Origin: Emticicia sp043780375
GTDB lineage: Bacteria > Bacteroidota > Bacteroidia > Cytophagales > Spirosomataceae
Direction of reading: 5' to 3'
DNA: 30,579 nt
Assembly: GCF_043780375.1 (NCBI RefSeq)
Contig: NZ_JAYWCU010000158.1
Coordinates: forward strand, 1 to 30,579
Translations under genes and position numbers: made by a program
Notes under the pieces: generated by a model
What the model was told of the DNA's origin: nothing
The model's input: the letters and a program-made list of their open reading frames with translations, nothing else
Database searches by the model: none
Shown here: one piece after another, positions 1 to 6,515 of the stretch
Position numbering within the stretch: the first letter of the stretch is position 1
Layout of the letters: each line of letters starts with the position of its first letter

Positions 1-783
1 TACGAAAGCATCAAGAGTTTCTTGCATACAATTGCTCCTGATAAAGAGAAAATTCTGAAACTTCATTCAGGAAAAAGTAAACTTTTTGAGCAATTTGGCA
101 TTGAAAAACAATTAAAATCATTGTTTGGTCGATCGGTTAGCTTGCCAAACGGCGGTTATCTGATAATTGAACATACTGAAGCACTACACGTTATTGATGT
201 AAACAGCGGCAATAAGTCAACACAGGAAGATGACCAAGAATCTACGGCTTTAGCTGTAAACTTGGAAGCTGCCAAAGAACTTTGCCGTCAGTTACGAATG
301 CGTGATATGGGTGGAATTATTGTGGTGGATTTCATTGATATGAAGAAAAACGAAAATCGTCGTTTGATTCAAGAAGCAATGAAAGAAGAAATGAAAGGTG
401 ATAGGTCGAAATATACGATTTTACCAATTTCAAAATTTGGTTTGCTCCAAATTACCCGCCAACGAGTTCGTCCAGAAATGAATATTGTTACCCGCGAAAC
501 TTGCCCAACTTGTGGCGGGACAGGTACGATTCAAGCAAGTATCGTTATTACAGATTTGATTGAAAATAACCTCGATTATATCCTTTCAAAGCAAAATGAA
601 AGCGGTATTAGTATCGTGCTGCACCCATTTATTTATGCCTATTACCGTGAAGGGATTTTTTCAAAACAAATGAAATGGTTCTTGAAATATAAGGTTTGGG
701 TAAAACTCATCAAAGATTCTTCTATTGGTATCACCGAATTTCATTTCCTTAATAAATTAGGCGATGAAATTGAAATTGGGTAA
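1..783 (+). CDS. rng: Ribonuclease E/G family protein, C-terminal part (5' end outside window)
   Basis: This is an endoribonuclease of the RNase E/G family, which acts in rRNA and mRNA processing. The reading frame is open to the first base (seven codons precede the first possible TTG start), so the gene begins outside the window. The visible part covers the DNase I-like catalytic core: VIDVNSG and VVDFIDM carry the two aspartates that bind Mg2+ in this family, and CPTCGGTG is the Zn-link type cysteine motif that helps subunit association. About 90 residues follow the Cys motif, with no long RNase E-style degradosome scaffold, so it resembles RNase G. A weak hairpin with a T-run follows the stop. 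The family is certain; G rather than E is inferred from the short tail. Confidence 0.93.
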   Translation, partial: YESIKSFLHTIAPDKEKILKLHSGKSKLFEQFGIEKQLKSLFGRSVSLPNGGYLIIEHTEALHVIDVNSGNKSTQEDDQESTALAVNLEAAKELCRQLRMRDMGGIIVVDFIDMKKNENRRLIQEAMKEEMKGDRSKYTILPISKFGLLQITRQRVRPEMNIVTRETCPTCGGTGTIQASIVITDLIENNLDYILSKQNESGISIVLHPFIYAYYREGIFSKQMKWFLKYKVWVKLIKDSSIGITEFHFLNKLGDEIEIG

Positions 784-798
784 TAGACTGATTATCAG

Positions 799-830
799 TT
801 GATTGCGTGACTTTAAAATCAATTTTTTTT
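799..830 (+). terminator. Possible weak terminator after the RNase E/G gene
   Basis: A 6-bp stem, TTGATT (799-804) pairing with AATCAA (817-822), has a 12-nt loop and is followed by eight T residues. It starts 15 nt after the stop codon. The stem is AT-rich and the loop is long, so termination is plausible but not strong. Confidence 0.4.
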
Positions 831-855
831 ATCAAAGTACACACATTTTGCAGGT

Positions 856-1030
856 TTATCTTGCCGAATATACTACGGCTTTAATCAAACGAAGATTATT
901 AAGTTCGTCAATTTCAATTATGTTTTCTTGAGGCTACCATCAGTACTTGATTTACTTTTTCGCTTATGACAACCATTGCTTCAGCAGTGATGGCTTTATT
1001 AATTTCGTTGATTAATTCTTTTGGTTTCAT
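856..1030 (-). pseudogene. Broken small coding fragment (MKPKELINEI... protein)
   Basis: From an ATG at 1030 the minus strand reads MKPKELINEINKAITAEAMV and on for about 36 codons, then stops. Shifting frame gives a second coding-like piece, ENIIEIDELNNLRLIKAVV, which ends at a TAA at 856-858. Read together across the shift they look like one small protein of about 57 residues broken by an indel. It starts 2 nt after the stop of the preceding fragment (1033-1165), as in an operon. I do not recognise the family. The fragment is part of the decayed stretch downstream of the restriction enzyme and vapBC. Confidence 0.4.
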
Positions 1031-1032
1031 TA

Positions 1033-1165
1033 CTATTCTCCTTTTTTGAGTGCTTCGATTAGTTTGTTAAGCGTACTGATTCTGTCAAGGTATCATCATA
1101 TTTCTGCGTCGCTTAAACAAACCATCCAAATTGCGTAAGAGTGTTTTATAGGCTACTAATTGTAG
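1033..1165 (-). pseudogene. Frameshifted coding remnant ending ...LIEALKKGE
   Basis: On the minus strand three coding-like segments in different frames follow one another: LQLVAYKTLLRNLDGL, then LSDAEI, then YLDRISTLNKLIEALKKGE ending at TAG (1033-1035). The residue composition is protein-like and the pieces are contiguous once two small frameshifts are allowed. No start codon is visible. It is a decayed gene of unknown family, immediately upstream of the next fragment (ATG at 1030). Confidence 0.35.
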
Positions 1166-1223
1166 ACTATATTGTACGATTAGTTATTTTCTCTCTTCGC
1201 TTGACATAAGTTAGGATTAAATT

Positions 1224-1325
1224 TCACTTCTCGCTCTTCTCTTGCCAGTATTTTACTTCGATTTCGGATTTTAACAAATATCTCTTCATTACGGCTTGCT
1301 TTTGGGTGGCAGCTTCTTTGATAAT
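1224..1325 (-). pseudogene. Degenerate copy of a coiled-coil-like protein tail
   Basis: The minus strand encodes a short open piece, IIKEAATQKQAVMKRYL followed in frame by LKSEIEVKYWQEKSEK and a stop at 1224-1226, with a stop just upstream. Both halves have relatives on the other side of vapBC: VINKAAAQKQVIMKKYL (1983-2078) and AEIEAKYWREKSEK (2182-2292). It is therefore a diverged partial duplication. The charged, helix-favouring tail resembles the C-termini of some restriction-modification subunits, but this is only an impression. Confidence 0.4.
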
Positions 1326-1350
1326 CTACTGATAATTAGGGATTTAATTT

Positions 1351-1731
1351 CTAAAACTCCATTAATTTCAAGGAGGTATGTGTAGCCATCAGTTGGAAAT
1401 GTTTATCCAAACTGCAAAGTTCTATGTTATTAGTAATGCACTGTTGGGCAATCATCAAATCGGGTAGCCCCACTTTATTGATACCATATTGTAGGTTTAA
1501 AAGTTGTAAAGCTCTTATGCCTTCCCAAAAGATAGTATGAGGTATGCATGGTAAGGCTTCCAAACTTTCGATGAGTGTGGTTTGCTTTCGATGTTGGAGA
1601 GCTGGAATAAGTTCAGAAAGTATAATTTCGTTGGTGCAAACTAAATCTAAGTTGACAAGAGTTTGCAATATTTCTGCATTTTCGCCTGACCGCAAGTAGC
1701 CAATCCAAACCGATGAATCTACTAAAATCAT
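1351..1731 (-). CDS. vapC: VapC-type PIN-domain toxin (ribonuclease)
   Basis: This is a PIN-domain endoribonuclease toxin of the VapBC type II toxin-antitoxin class, which in this family cleaves RNA when not held by VapB. The 126 residues match the usual length. Acidic residues in the expected order are visible: D5 in LVDSSVWI, E40 in ILSELI, D91 in GLPDLMIA and D109 in CSLDKHF, enough for the Mg2+ site. Its ATG overlaps the TGA of the upstream antitoxin gene by 4 nt (ATGA), the arrangement expected for translational coupling. It lies in a decayed stretch downstream of a type IIL restriction enzyme. The RNA target cannot be told from sequence. Confidence 0.9.
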   Translation of the reverse strand: MILVDSSVWIGYLRSGENAEILQTLVNLDLVCTNEIILSELIPALQHRKQTTLIESLEALPCIPHTIFWEGIRALQLLNLQYGINKVGLPDLMIAQQCITNNIELCSLDKHFQLMATHTSLKLMEF

Positions 1732-1931
1732 AGCAAAGAAGTTCTATCTCTAAGGCTGTTTAAATCAATATTCAAATCAACTTTACCTTTGAAATTGAGT
1801 AATTTTAGGCGTTTTTCTCGCAAAATAACTTCATGTAAGGCTTTTTTGATAGCTTCAATTTTTGATTTTGAGCCAGTTGCTTTCATTGCTTCTGCAATCA
1901 AGTCTTCGGGTAAATCAATTGTAGTTTTCAT
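1728..1931 (-). CDS. vapB: VapB-type antitoxin
   Basis: This is the small antitoxin partner of the overlapping PIN toxin. I start it at the ATG at 1931 (67 residues). A longer open frame begins at 1982, but its extra residues (PYLYIYICIYKIIYK) are translated AT-repeat DNA that is better read as the promoter/operator. The N-terminus MKTTIDLPEDLIAEAM is a typical ribbon-helix-helix DNA-binding segment, followed by a helix with TGSKSKIEAIKKALHEV and then a charged toxin-binding tail. A perfect 14-bp inverted repeat directly abuts the start codon and is the likely autoregulatory operator. Confidence 0.85.
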   Translation of the reverse strand: MKTTIDLPEDLIAEAMKATGSKSKIEAIKKALHEVILREKRLKLLNFKGKVDLNIDLNSLRDRTSLL

Positions 1932-1964
1932 ATATTTGTATATAATTTTATATATACAAATATA
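1931..1964. promoter_or_regulatory. Inverted repeat, probable VapB operator
   Basis: TATATTTGTATATA (1931-1944) and TATATACAAATATA (1951-1964) are perfect reverse complements separated by 6 nt. The first arm ends on the first base of the vapB ATG. Ribbon-helix-helix antitoxins usually bind such palindromes in their own promoter, so this is the natural operator candidate. The AT-only composition weakens the statistical weight, but a perfect 14-bp match with central G/C positions is still notable. Confidence 0.55.
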
Positions 1965-1982
1965 TATATATAAATATGGCAT

Positions 1983-2078
1983 TTACAAATATTTCTTCAT
2001 AATCACCTGCTTTTGGGCGGCTGCTTTGTTTATAACCTGCTGATTAGTAGCTATTTGTGCTTCGATTGCCTCTATTTC
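1983..2078 (-). pseudogene. Coding remnant ending ...QKQVIMKKYL
   Basis: The minus strand reads EIEAIEAQIATNQQ then VINKAAAQKQVIMKKYL and stops at 1983-1985. There is no start codon. An in-frame break just upstream (2079-2103) is preceded by another coding-like piece, EIEVNYWR, in a different frame. The sequence looks like the C-terminal helix of an N-6 methylase or specificity subunit of a restriction system, a family impression only. It ends about 50 nt upstream of vapB and has a diverged partner at 1224-1325. Confidence 0.4.
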
Positions 2079-2181
2079 GCCAGTAATTTACTTCTATTTC
2101 AAAACGGTTCGGCGTTCCGACGGGTGGCATTCCGATTTTCTTTTCGGATTATAGGGATTTTATAAATTTACTCGTTTTTCT

Positions 2182-2292
2182 TCATTTCTCACTCTTTTCT
2201 CGCCAGTATTTTGCTTCGATTTCTGCCTTTTCTTTTTCAGATTGCATCAATTTATTTTCTAAAATGGCTTTTTCTATTTTGGTGTTGGGTTT
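2182..2292 (-). pseudogene. Coding remnant ending ...AKYWREKSEK, just after the restriction enzyme
   Basis: Eight bases after the stop of the type IIL enzyme, in another frame, the minus strand reads KPNTKIEKAILENKLMQSEK followed by EKAEIEAKYWREKSEK and a stop at 2182-2184. It is strongly charged and helix-favouring. No upstream start is available because an in-frame TAG precedes it. Its end is repeated, diverged, at 1224-1268 and, broken, at about 2071-2103. It is probably the remaining end of a gene that once followed the restriction enzyme in the same operon. Confidence 0.4.
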
Positions 2293-2300
2293 CTATAAAA

Positions 2301-5207
2301 TCACAAAAACTTCACACAATCATCTGTAATAAAGCGGTTCGCCGCCCACAAACTCGCATCTTGTACACACGCAGGCAAGCCCGGTGGTGTGGGGTTTTCG
2401 GCTTCTGAAACTTGTAGATTTAGGGCGAGTAATTGCGTGAGAATATCTCCTCCTTTCTCAAATCCATAACATTCACCAACGGCAGTATCAAGTATTTCGT
2501 GGAGTTCTCGGAGGCGATTTCTGCCCGGTTTTTCGAGGGTTCGGTACAAATCTCGAAGGCTCATTTTATAGTCTTGTAGCATTTTGGTACGCTCTTGGTG
2601 AAGTTGCTTGGCAACTTCGGTTACACGTATAACTGACTGACTATAAGGGTTTTGTGGAAATGAAAAGGTGTCCCAGATTGTGTTTGCAGTATATCTTAAT
2701 CTATCTTCCAAGGTTGAACATTTTGCTTTCCACCATTCAAAATGAATCACTGAATGAATAATGCCAAATGAATAATAATCATCAAAACTAAAAACCATTA
2801 AGGCATCATTTGGTCGAATTTCGGTACTGACAAATTCAAAAATATTGCGTTTTGAAATTCTTGCACATGAAATATATCTTTTCAAAGGTTTTATTTTTTC
2901 AAGCAAATCTTCACGACTATATGACAAGTGCCACCAATTATTGTAGAAATTGATATGATGTTTATTTACAGTCGCTTGTGGGTTTATTTTTATCGCTTCG
3001 TCATTTTCAGCTTGTTGTTTTTCTCCCTTTTCTTTTCTATCTGGCAAAACGTTTTTTTCAACTATTTTAAATGGCGTTTTTAAACTTGCCGATTGAATCA
3101 AATCTTTTCCTGAAAAATCAATAACAAACCGTTTTGGTTGAGAATTTAGATTACCAATCAACTCATCTGCAATCAAAAAAGGCTTCATAACCTCCTTATA
3201 ATCAGGGTTTTGTGTTAAAATTTTCTTGGCTTCATTTACTGGCAAAAGAAAACCTTCATGCCCATGTGATTGTCCTTGAAAAACGCATTTTGGGTGGCGG
3301 TTACACTCTAAAACCTTTGCCGCCGCCACATCCACTTCAAGGCTCAAACTGCTATTTATCGTTGCTTGTTTTGTTGCAAACAAAACATTTTTTTCGTTAT
3401 AAGAAAACAAAAACTTATCTCCTTCGTACTCACCTTTTATCCAATTCACAATCGAAACAAAAACTGCCGCTTCGCCACTCCAATCTTGCGAGTTTACGGC
3501 ATTAAAAATCGTTCCACCATTTTTTACAATATAATCCAAACTACCTTCACGGCTATAATTTTGCCTAATTGTATTGGTTGCCACCAAACCTGCCCTGCCA
3601 TTATTTTTAAGGGTTTTGTGTCCTTTATAAAACCAATATACACAAAAATCTGCCCTTCCAGGTACTTCTGCGTAGGCATTTCGCAGCTTATTCATATATT
3701 CTACGCCAAATTCGGCTTGCATTTTATTTTTGCTTTGATAAGGAGGGTTTCCGATAATGACATCGGCTTCAATCCATTTTCGAGCTTGGTTGCCATCAAG
3801 TAGGGCATCGCAGCAAATAATATTTTCGTCGAGATTATCCAAAGGTAAAGGGCTAAATTTGTTGTCGTAAGCCTCACGGTGGTCGAGCCATGCCAATTCT
3901 TTTGCTACCATAAGCGTAACTTTGGCAAGCTCTACGGCAAAAGGTTTGAGGTCATAGCCATGCAGTTGCTTGGTATTTACGTAAGAATAATTGAGCAAAA
4001 ATGCGGTTAGTTGCTTGCTATCTTCTCTACTCACAATGGTTTCACGAAGTAATGTAAGGAGCTTTTTCTCCAATAATTTCATTTCTTTAAACGCCACGAA
4101 TAAGAAATTTCCAGAGCCACAAGCAGGATCAAGTACCTGATAAACAGCCAGTTGTGTCAATAATTGAAAATATTCAGTCATGGATTGGGCAGCATCAATG
4201 CGTTCATTCCAAGGCTGCACGATGCAGGGGTCAATGATTTTTTTGATGTCAATTTCGTGTGTGTAGTGGGCACCCAATTTATGCCGTTCGGTGGTTTCGA
4301 GAGCCGCCTCAAAAATGCTTCCAAAAATGGCAGGGTTCACATTTTTCCAATTTTGCATTGAAGCGGCATCAAGCATATTGAGTTCCTGCAAAGTAAGTTC
4401 AATCGGCTTGACGGTTTCAAAAAGTCCACCATTAAAATATTCTACGCCATTATACCTCATACCTTCCGAAACGCCCTTGGTGTTCATTTCCTTGAAAAGC
4501 CCACCAATCAAATCATAAGAAATCGGAATTTTGTCATTGCCATGCACGGCTGTATTATTTTCGAGGGCTTCTTGGACCAATCTTGTAAAAATTGTGTTGG
4601 GCAGTAATTCTACATCTTCAGCAAACATGGCAATAATGCACTGCATACAAAAGCGTAGAGCATCTTCACGACTTACGCCACGCTTGACCATCGAACGAAA
4701 AATTTCAGCGATTTTTTCGGCAGCTTTGCCCGTTACATCTTGCAGGTTTTTGCCAAAAACAGGCTTAGTGGCTCGTGGGAGAAGAAAACCAAAGGCATCT
4801 TTTCGCTCTACGAGGTTGGTGAGCTTTACAATTTCGGCTGGTTTATAGATGCTTATTTCGTAATCATAAATCCAAAATTCATCAAAATTGCAGAGAATTA
4901 CATAGCGTGGGCGGTCGCCAGCGAGCATGAGCCAATAGGATTGTGCTTGTTGCAAGTGGATTTCGAGGTTTTCGCCACGTTTTTTCATTTCAATCAAAAC
5001 CCGCTTTTTCCAGACCAAATCACCAAAAGAAGTGCTTCGATTTTTCTCGTTTTTTAGTCGAAACTCACATTCAGCACCAGCATCTTTTAGCCCTTCGGCA
5101 TAGTCAAGAGCCATAAAAAAGTGGTCAAGAAAAATCTGAGCTTCACCTTTTTCATCGCCTTTGATATGTTTATGGCAATAATCAACGAAATTTTGGAGGT
5201 TTTGCAT
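2301..5207 (-). CDS. Type IIL (MmeI-like) restriction endonuclease / DNA adenine methyltransferase, single polypeptide
   Basis: This enzyme combines cutting and N6-adenine methylation of DNA, protecting the host and attacking unmethylated foreign DNA. The N-terminal nuclease has the D-x9-E-x-K signature of MmeI-like enzymes: D63 in FGDLVWKK, then E73 and K75 in LIEMKKRG. The middle holds the methyltransferase: motif I DPACGSGNF (360-368) binds SAM, and motif IV NPPY (487-490) places the target adenine. About 480 residues follow and should contain the target-recognition domain. The length, 968 residues, fits the family (MmeI is about 920) and I see no frameshift. One recognition domain per enzyme suggests hemimethylation of an asymmetric site, which is family knowledge. 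The recognised sequence cannot be read by eye. Decayed fragments and vapBC lie downstream, giving a defence-type context. Confidence 0.88.
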   Translation of the reverse strand: MQNLQNFVDYCHKHIKGDEKGEAQIFLDHFFMALDYAEGLKDAGAECEFRLKNEKNRSTSFGDLVWKKRVLIEMKKRGENLEIHLQQAQSYWLMLAGDRPRYVILCNFDEFWIYDYEISIYKPAEIVKLTNLVERKDAFGFLLPRATKPVFGKNLQDVTGKAAEKIAEIFRSMVKRGVSREDALRFCMQCIIAMFAEDVELLPNTIFTRLVQEALENNTAVHGNDKIPISYDLIGGLFKEMNTKGVSEGMRYNGVEYFNGGLFETVKPIELTLQELNMLDAASMQNWKNVNPAIFGSIFEAALETTERHKLGAHYTHEIDIKKIIDPCIVQPWNERIDAAQSMTEYFQLLTQLAVYQVLDPACGSGNFLFVAFKEMKLLEKKLLTLLRETIVSREDSKQLTAFLLNYSYVNTKQLHGYDLKPFAVELAKVTLMVAKELAWLDHREAYDNKFSPLPLDNLDENIICCDALLDGNQARKWIEADVIIGNPPYQSKNKMQAEFGVEYMNKLRNAYAEVPGRADFCVYWFYKGHKTLKNNGRAGLVATNTIRQNYSREGSLDYIVKNGGTIFNAVNSQDWSGEAAVFVSIVNWIKGEYEGDKFLFSYNEKNVLFATKQATINSSLSLEVDVAAAKVLECNRHPKCVFQGQSHGHEGFLLPVNEAKKILTQNPDYKEVMKPFLIADELIGNLNSQPKRFVIDFSGKDLIQSASLKTPFKIVEKNVLPDRKEKGEKQQAENDEAIKINPQATVNKHHINFYNNWWHLSYSREDLLEKIKPLKRYISCARISKRNIFEFVSTEIRPNDALMVFSFDDYYSFGIIHSVIHFEWWKAKCSTLEDRLRYTANTIWDTFSFPQNPYSQSVIRVTEVAKQLHQERTKMLQDYKMSLRDLYRTLEKPGRNRLRELHEILDTAVGECYGFEKGGDILTQLLALNLQVSEAENPTPPGLPACVQDASLWAANRFITDDCVKFL

Positions 5208-5392
5208 GAATTTGCTACTTTGTTAAAGGCGAAATATAGCAAAAAAGACTCATAAATATAAAAATCTGATACAAAGAGGAACAGGATTTTACAAAGGAAT
5301 GGCTTTGTTAAACTCTCCGATAGTGGAAAAATGTTTTTGGCTACAGAGACTATTGAGCAGCTCTTCAATAAATAGGCTTATATTGATATAAT

Positions 5393-5421
5393 TTCTGCAT
5401 TTTGTTTTTCTTTCGTATCTT
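5393..5421 (+). promoter_or_regulatory. Upstream element shared with the Gfo/Idh gene (copy 1)
   Basis: This 29-bp stretch upstream of the DUF1080 gene matches 6422-6450, upstream of the Gfo/Idh gene, at 26 of 29 positions. It includes TTTTTCTTT followed by GTATCTT, which resembles a Bacteroidetes -7 box (TAnnTTTG). It ends 53 nt before the ATG at 5475. The same position in front of two functionally linked genes suggests a common promoter or activator site. Confidence 0.5.
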
Positions 5422-5474
5422 TCCATTCAAGAAAGTTTACATCTTTTTTTAACCCCTATAAAAACATATTTTCT

Positions 5475-6338
5475 ATGAAAAAACTCCTCGTTTTTCTGTT
5501 ATTTCCTTGCCTAACATTTGCTCAACAAATCGATAAAAAAGAATGGAAACAACTCTTTAATGGTAAAAATTTGAATGATTGGAAAGTAAAAATTAGGAAT
5601 TATGACCTTAATAATAATTATGGTAATACATTTCGTGTGGAAGATGAAATGATGCAAGTTAGATACGATGCCAGTGCCTATCCTGCTTATAATGAGCGTT
5701 TTGGGCATATTTTCTATAAAGATAAATTCTCGTACTACAAGATTGCGGTAGAATATAGATTTGTGGGCGAACAAGCAATCGAAGGGCCAGGTTGGGCAAC
5801 TCGCAATAGCGGAATTATGATTCATTGCCAAACTCCTGAAAGTATGGGTAAAGACCAAGATTTCCCGATTTCAATTGAGGTTCAACTACTGGGAGGCTTA
5901 GGAAAAGGCCCTCGTACTACCTGTAATGTATGTACGCCTGGTACAAATATCGTCTATGAAAATAAGCTTGATAAGCGTCATTGCATTAATTCTACGTCAA
6001 AAACATACGATGGTGACCAATGGGTAAGAGCTGAAGTAACGGTTTTGGGCGATTCGGCAGTGATTCATTATGTAAACGGTGAGAAAGTTTTAGAATATCA
6101 AAAACCTCAAATCGGTGGTGGAAATGTAAGCGGACATGACCCTGCGTTAATGGCAAATGTGAAACTTTTGCAGGAAGGCTATATTTCACTACAAAGCGAA
6201 AGCCATCCAGTTGATTTTCGTAAAGTTGAGTTGCTCAATCTTTGTGGTTGCACCGACTCAAAAGCAAGTAATTTTAAGCCTTATTTCATAAAATCAGACA
6301 ATTCTACTTGCATTTACAAGAAAAAGAGGAAGAAATAA
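5475..6338 (+). CDS. Secreted DUF1080 protein (3-keto-disaccharide hydrolase domain)
   Basis: The protein carries one DUF1080 domain (Pfam name: 3-keto-disaccharide hydrolase), a concanavalin-like beta-sandwich found in proteins that cleave oxidised glycosides. A signal peptide is clear (MKKLLVFLLFPCLTFAQ). The domain spans about residues 22-255, with KEWKQLFNGKNLNDW at its start, NSGIMIHCQ in the middle and EGYISLQSESHPVDFRKVEL at its end; these are family hallmarks. The C-terminus (257-281) has a separate Cys-rich unit, CGCTDSKASNF...CIY, resembling the GCTD-x-A-x-NY-...-CxY units found in many Bacteroidetes secreted proteins, followed by a lysine-rich tail. It stands alone between its own upstream element and a strong terminator, next to a Gfo/Idh oxidoreductase that could supply the keto sugar. 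The exact substrate is unknown. Confidence 0.85.
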   Translation: MKKLLVFLLFPCLTFAQQIDKKEWKQLFNGKNLNDWKVKIRNYDLNNNYGNTFRVEDEMMQVRYDASAYPAYNERFGHIFYKDKFSYYKIAVEYRFVGEQAIEGPGWATRNSGIMIHCQTPESMGKDQDFPISIEVQLLGGLGKGPRTTCNVCTPGTNIVYENKLDKRHCINSTSKTYDGDQWVRAEVTVLGDSAVIHYVNGEKVLEYQKPQIGGGNVSGHDPALMANVKLLQEGYISLQSESHPVDFRKVELLNLCGCTDSKASNFKPYFIKSDNSTCIYKKKRKK

Positions 6339-6351
6339 AGAAGACTTTATA

Positions 6352-6400
6352 GAATAGAGCCTATCTATTTTCATTGAAAATAGATAGGTTCTATTTTTTT
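6352..6400 (+). terminator. Rho-independent terminator after the DUF1080 gene
   Basis: A long inverted repeat, CCTATCTATTTTC pairing with GAAAATAGATAGG around a 3-nt loop and extended outward by AATAG/CTATT, is followed by T7. It starts 13 nt after the stop at 6338. It separates the DUF1080 gene from the Gfo/Idh gene, so each has its own transcript. Confidence 0.85.
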
Positions 6401-6421
6401 ATGAAATTTCATACTCCCTTT

Positions 6422-6450
6422 TTCTACATTTTATTTTTCTTTTGTATCTT
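6422..6450 (+). promoter_or_regulatory. Upstream element shared with the DUF1080 gene (copy 2)
   Basis: Second copy of the 29-bp element, 26/29 identical to 5393-5421. It ends 65 nt before the ATG at 6516 and contains TTTTGTATCTTGC, a fair match to the TAnnTTTG -7 box. Because a terminator lies between the two genes, this copy probably drives the Gfo/Idh gene separately. Confidence 0.5.
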
Positions 6451-6515
6451 GCACTCAACTTGTCTATACAAGTAAATAAATAATCTATCAATCTTTTATA
6501 AATACTTGATAATCA

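Noticed and set aside
1728..1982. Longer 84-residue version of VapB starting at 1982
   Set aside because: The 17 extra residues are translated AT-repeat DNA that overlaps the operator palindrome; the ATG at 1931 begins the conserved domain.
784..2300. CRISPR array or insertion sequence as the cause of the repeated segments
   Set aside because: The repeats are diverged coding tails with irregular spacing; there are no regular spacers, no transposase frame and no terminal inverted repeats.
5208..5474. Gap of 267 bases between the restriction enzyme and the DUF1080 gene
   Set aside because: No coding frame, RNA gene or repeat could be supported apart from the shared upstream element at its right end and a possible -7 box near 5230 on the minus strand.
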